Assembly (NCBI RefSeq): GCF_002234675.1
Contig: NC_019864.2
Coordinates: 16,633,582-16,697,581 of the forward strand
Length of the DNA: 64,000 nucleotides
Origin: Oryzias latipes
Lineage: Eukaryota; Chordata; Actinopteri; Beloniformes; Adrianichthyidae
Direction of reading: 5' to 3'
Position 1 is the first letter of the stretch, and each line of letters starts with the position of its first letter. The position numbers were made by a program, and so were the translations under genes. Positions 59,701 to 64,000 of the stretch are shown here, piece after piece. A model generated the notes under the pieces. That model ran no database searches, was not told the origin of the DNA, and saw nothing but the letters and a program-made list of their open reading frames with translations.

Positions 59701-62700
59701 GAGAGCAAGTATTTACACGCTTGTCAGAATCAAACAAAGAAAACATGAATATTTCAAGCACCAGTAGCTCCAACTGGTGCTTGGTTCGGGGATATTTTAG
59801 AATGTCCGTCATTATTGTTTCGCGGCTGTGTGTAGACGCTACTTGGCGTCTATCTTCTTCGCTGGTATGTGTGCTCAGCAAGGCAGTTTTGTGTTTGAGC
59901 GCCCCCAAGTTGTGTTTTACTGTAACTTCAGAAGCTCCAGACACGTGAGCAAAAGCGCCATTCTCATTGGTCGAGTAGATTTCGACGCGACGCGTCGAAA
60001 AAAAAAAACGAACCCGAGGCGTTTTTTTTTTTTGACGCTTTAACGCCTGGCGTTTTTTCGCGTCGGTGTGCACACTCTCATTGGGGCCCTTTGTTTAGTC
60101 ACGAGGCGTTAAACGTCGGCGAAAATCGCCGGCGAAATTCGTCCCGGTGTGAACAGGCCTTATGTCTTAAAAAAAGGACAGGTTTTAGGATTTTGGTTAA
60201 AACTTAAATTAAATTAAAAGACCACTAGGAATAATTTTACAATAGACAAACATATAGCTGGAGTGGGACTGTTAAGATTTAAAACAAATCCTTCTTTAAA
60301 CACCTCAATAGATTTCAAACTACCCAGTAAAAGGAAGTTAGAGAAAAGTTAATAAAAAAACACGTCATATGCACAAATCTTCTAACCCACAGCCACAAAA
60401 ACTCATTTGGTTTGTCACACCTTTCTTGGCTTAATTCTTAAAATGGACTGTGCAATTTTTAATAAAGCTTATATAGATTCAAGTGTGGACTCTTTCAAGG
60501 TCACTGAATGACTCCATCATTCTTCACTTGTAAGCCAATTTCTCTTTTTTAATGTAATCTCTGTCATTCTTGGTGGCATCGATTCATAAACGCCCAAAAA
60601 CAGTTTCACTCTTGACTATTGTTGTGTTTTTACATGAGATTAACAATATTAGTCTGTAACTCTGTCATACTAGAATTTGTGGGAGGGTTACTCGGTCTTT
60701 ACTTCATCTGATTAGATCATTTTTGGTTGTAATGGTCTTAGAATTAATCCGTTCTGGGTTGTCAACAACATTTCTAATCCGCTGCTGTTTTGATTATCAT
60801 CAAAATTCAAGTCCTTTGTCCTTCCTTAGATTTGTTTCTCAACATAATACTATTTGCACGTATTTGGAGAATGTTCTATACTTCAGGAAGTGTTTCCCTC
60901 TAACACACATTAACTTTAAGGCTATGAAATATTTTTTGTGTCTATTGGTTTGCACTGGATCGAGCGAATGAAAGGAATATTAGCTTAAACCTCATATGTG
61001 AAAGTTCTGACATAATAAATCTTTGAATGCTTTGGCAAGGAAAATATGTGTTTCTCAGACGTTTAACTGAAAAAAAAAATCCAAAAGATTGTTTTTGCTC
61101 TGGTAATTTTCAAAGAATGTTGCAAACAATGAATAAAATCAAATACATTTTAAGTTGTTGTATGATTCCAAAATCTAAAATCCAGAGAGCTCTGATAAGT
61201 CTTGAAACCATCCTTTCTTCAAATTAGTGCCACTGTGGAACAATACGTTCTGTTGAGATTTCTTTTTTTTTATTTATTTCTCAGGGCAGTCTCACCTGTT
61301 GACTCCTTGCTACAAAGGAGGCGCTCCTTCAGGTACCTTTGGTCCTGTCAATCCAGCATTACAGTCCACCTATCAGTTCATGGCATCCTTCTTTAAAGAA
61401 GTGACCTCTGTGTTTCCTGACTCATACATCCACTTGGGAGGTGATGAGGTCGACTTTTCCTGTTGGTAAGTTGGCGAAATGGAAAAACAGACTACAAAAA
61501 TCCCTCGAAAATATGTCTATTTGACCAAATTTAAGTACAGTTGCAAAATACAAGTATGTTAATTGAATTTTTAAAGTGAATATGTTTGGGTAAATATTTG
61601 CCTTTATTGTGTAGGAGATCTAACCCTCATGTCCGTGCATTCATGCAGAAGATGGGGTTTGGGGGAGATTTCCCTAAACTTGAAGCATTTTACATTGAAA
61701 AGTAGGTTTTCAGGATACATTTTTATAAACAAAAGTAGAAACTGTGGTTTATTGGGTTCTTATATTTTCAGCATCGTGAATATCACATCAGCTAATAACA
61801 AGACATCAATTGTGTGGCAAGATGTCTTTGACTACCATGAAAGGGTAGGTGCACATCAGGATTTTACTGTCTGCAGCATCATCATCTCTATACAGATGTG
61901 ATGTCTAATGCTTATTTGAAGGATGAGACGTCTGTCATGGAAGCACTTTTAAATCAACGTTAATCATAACTATCTCTGAAGAAAATGTGCAGCTTCCTTT
62001 CAAAATCTATCCATCAAAATAAAGTTATATTGTCTTTGTAGATTCTCATTCCTCCAGGTAGATTCCATTGAAGTAGTAGGTACTTAGAAATGAGTTAACT
62101 GGATTTGGTTTATCTTTTATAATTGAAGGTATTTCATCTTTTCTGAATCGACAAAGCCTTTTTTAGAAGAGATGAAATATCCTCATTAATAAAAGATAAA
62201 ACTAAGTCCAGTTTACTCTTTTTTTTCCCCTTACCCTTTATGTTGATGCTTAATGGATGTATGATAGCACAGACATTAAAAACTCGTTAAGTAAGAGTTT
62301 AAAAAATACATTACTCTGATGAGATACATTTAGATGAGCACTCACCTTTTAATGGACAACTCATGGCTGTTAGCTTCATGTTGCAGCGCAGTGCTCTGTC
62401 AGTGGTGGAGGTTTGGAAACATGGCTGTTACCTGTGTAAAGTACGGCAGGTGACCAAAGCAGGACTCCGGGTAATCCTAGCCTCCCCGTGGTATCTGGAC
62501 CTACCAGGACCCACGCATAACTGGGCTCGCTACTACACTGTGTGGCCCCTTGCCTTTCCTGGTCAGAAAACAACTCGTGTGCTGTGGTTTGCTGAAATCA
62601 AACTAACGGTTGTGATGTATACTCTGCAGATTAACCATAAGCTCCTTTAGATGTAGAACACATTTGTGTCTAGGGAAGACTTTCAGACCTAAGATGTTTT

Positions 62701-64000
62701 AGCTTTTGACTTTGATCGTTTTAAATAGATGTTGCTTGATAAAAATAATGTTTTTATGATTAAAAAAGGTTCAGGATGAAGGAGACTGATTACTTTGGTT
62801 CAAATTTAAAATGTAATGATTGGTCATGAGAGACAATAATGACAAGTAATTATTGAATTAAGCAGCAAAAGTAAAACCCTAAAATTGAGTCCCTCCCCAA
62901 AAGTCACTGTGATTTCATAAGTTGCTTACGATATACATTTATGTTCTCTTGTCATAATCTGCAAATAATCATTTAAAGGGGAAAAAAAAAATTATGGCAA
63001 TAAAAAATGGCCCTATTTCTCCTGATGCTAAACCGTTTTTTAAAACAAAAATAACTAACAAAATAATCAATACCCCCGTCTAGCATTCTTGTCTCATCCC
63101 CAAGAAAATGATCCTTACAAGAATTTTCAGTCTTTTAATCACATATAAACTAAATATCACATATGGGGCATCGGTAGGGCGGTCGACCCATAATCGAAAG
63201 ATTGCAGGTTTGATTCCCGCCTTGCACGCCCATGTGTCGAAGTGTCCTTGGGCAAGACTCTGAACTCCACCTTGCCTCTGGTGGGAGGTTGGTGCCAGTG
63301 TTCGACAGCGGAGCCGCCATCAGTGCGTGAATGTGTGTGTGCATGGGTGAATAGGTCTGTGAATGTAAAGCGCTTTGGGTCTTTGAAAGAGGGTAAAAAG
63401 CGCTATATAAGTATACGCCATTTACCATTTCCCATATAATTCAGGTGCTTTAGTGTGTAATAGTAATTTATAACACCACAAAAAAGTTTTAGACATTTAA
63501 AAAAAAAATTTAAATAGCAATAAATGTGAAGAGATCCATTGAGAAAACAATACAAGGACATAATAATGCTCTTCTGTTAGACTGCTCAGTGCTTCACATC
63601 TGGGAAAAAAAACCCAGCCGGTTATCAGTCTTAGCTCAGAAGGATTATCAAATCTTGGTGGGATTTCCAAAAGGTCAAAATAGCTCCCTTGTTGTACAGG
63701 ATTTTCTAGTGTCTGGATTGTTTTGACATTGGGAAAACGCCAGAAGTTCTTGTGTGTATATACATAATTCACACAATTTAATTTGTTAAATCACAAGTTT
63801 AGAATTTAAAGTAGCAAATGGAAGAGGTCTGAACGAACTTCATTTAACTCAATTCAGTTTGGACTTGAGTTGCTGTGATGTATTTGAAATGAAATGGTTA
63901 GTTGGTGGGAAACTTTTTCCTATTAAAATGAACTGTTTAATTAAATACGTTTAATATTTTTTATTCCATCTCAGGTTCTGAAAAACAGAAGAGGCTGGTT
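56742..64000 (+). CDS. hexa: Beta-hexosaminidase subunit alpha (partial, runs off window)
   Basis: A lysosomal GH20 glycosidase that removes terminal GalNAc/GlcNAc, including from GM2 ganglioside. Exons: 56742-57012, 57467-57571, 57674-57739, 57886-57932, 58053-58163, 58250-58351, 58574-58706, 61285-61465, 61615-61701, 61772-61844, 62387-62561, 63975-64000 (cut). Phases agree throughout. A signal peptide spans about residues 1-34. Family blocks include [47 protein letters not shown] and [18 protein letters not shown]. The catalytic Asp-Glu pair is D332-E333 in HLGGDEVDF. The loop [12 protein letters not shown] is alpha-like, while SPWYLDL is beta-like where human alpha has Asn-Arg. Synteny with arih1 supports hexa. 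A second in-frame ATG lies at 56751. Confidence 0.93.
58978..60270. mobile_element. R1 transposon family, copy C (interrupted)
   Basis: Begins AAAGACCCACTCCAATGG and ends AGCTGGAGTGGGACT. These ends form an imperfect inverted repeat (CCCACTCCA / TGGAGTGGG), suggesting a MITE. The middle matches copies A and B. It is split by a younger element at 59473-60160. It lies in hexa intron 7. Confidence 0.75.
59473..60160. mobile_element. Harbinger-like MITE nested in R1 copy C
   Basis: Flanked by TAT (59470-59472 and 60161-60163), a 3-bp duplication. Left end AGGCCCGTACACACCGGGAC and right end (reverse complement) AGGCCTGTTCACACCGGGAC are long inverted repeats that extend through GACGAAT and further GCGTTT/GGCG-rich subterminal parts. 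688 bp, no transposase. Copy B of the host element has the empty site (AAACTATGTC). Confidence 0.88.
63165..63427 (+). mobile_element. tRNA-derived SINE
   Basis: The head has box A-like GGTAGGGCGGTCG and box B GGTTTGATTCC with tRNA-like spacing, then CGAAGTGTCCTTGGGCAAGA, and an L2-like tail (GTAAAGCGCTTTGGGT...AGCGCTATATAAG). Same layout as the minus-strand SINE at 4148. It lies in hexa intron 11. Confidence 0.8.

Noticed and set aside
59610-60073. Open frames of 112 and 135 codons
   Set aside because: They lie wholly within the nested Harbinger-like MITE and encode no transposase motifs.
63165-63240. tRNA gene
   Set aside because: Box A and box B are present, but the cloverleaf is degenerate and the unit continues into a SINE body and an L2-like tail.
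56742-64000. Annotation of the right-hand gene as hexb
   Set aside because: The beta-like YLDL motif suggested it, but the alpha-like GGAPSG loop and the head-to-head position with arih1 match HEXA.
1-64000. CRISPR arrays, bacterial operons, terminators or riboswitches
   Set aside because: The sequence is clearly vertebrate nuclear DNA with introns; no such structures were seen.

Overview
The window is vertebrate nuclear DNA from a ray-finned fish. It holds multi-exon genes with GT-AG introns, short introns, and fish-type transposable elements (an L2 LINE, tRNA-derived SINEs, hAT, piggyBac-type and Harbinger-like elements). One repeat family, present three times, looks like one I associate with medaka (Oryzias), so an atherinomorph close to medaka is my best guess, held loosely. 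Exons were assembled by hand from splice sites and reading-frame phase. For every gene called intact, the exon lengths add up to an open reading frame.

Layout from left to right. (1) 118-6.3 kb, minus strand: slc24a1 (rod-type Na+/Ca2+,K+ exchanger NCKX1). It appears to be a decaying unitary pseudogene. Both alpha repeats have lost key residues, exon 1 is frameshifted, the exon 2/exon 3 phases clash, and an L2 LINE sits inside exon 2. (2) 7.8-12.4 kb, plus: ints14 (Integrator subunit 14). (3) 13.1-17.2 kb, minus: hacd3 (3-hydroxyacyl-CoA dehydratase 3). (4) 17.5-23.6 kb, plus: ppcdc (coenzyme A synthesis), sharing a 286-bp divergent promoter with hacd3. (5) 23.6-30.4 kb: intergenic, with a duplicated palindromic octamer-like/CCAAT element and a GC-rich retroposon with a poly(A) tail. 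(6) 30.4-41 kb, plus: the orthologue of human C15orf39, carrying a C-terminal Spindlin/Ssty-like (Tudor-like) domain. (7) 41.9-56.1 kb, minus: arih1 (RBR ubiquitin ligase). (8) 56.7-64.0 kb, plus: hexa (beta-hexosaminidase subunit), running off the right edge.

All the genes are orthologues of human chromosome 15q genes, but they come from three separate human blocks: HACD3-INTS14-SLC24A1, PPCDC-C15orf39, and HEXA-ARIH1. They do not form a pathway; they are mostly housekeeping genes packed head-to-head or tail-to-tail. The most noteworthy points are the layered loss of slc24a1, with a LINE junction that carries an inverted copy of the host exon, the Spin/Ssty-like tail on the C15orf39 orthologue, the mixed alpha/beta active-site features of hexa, and the duplicated palindromic element upstream of C15orf39.
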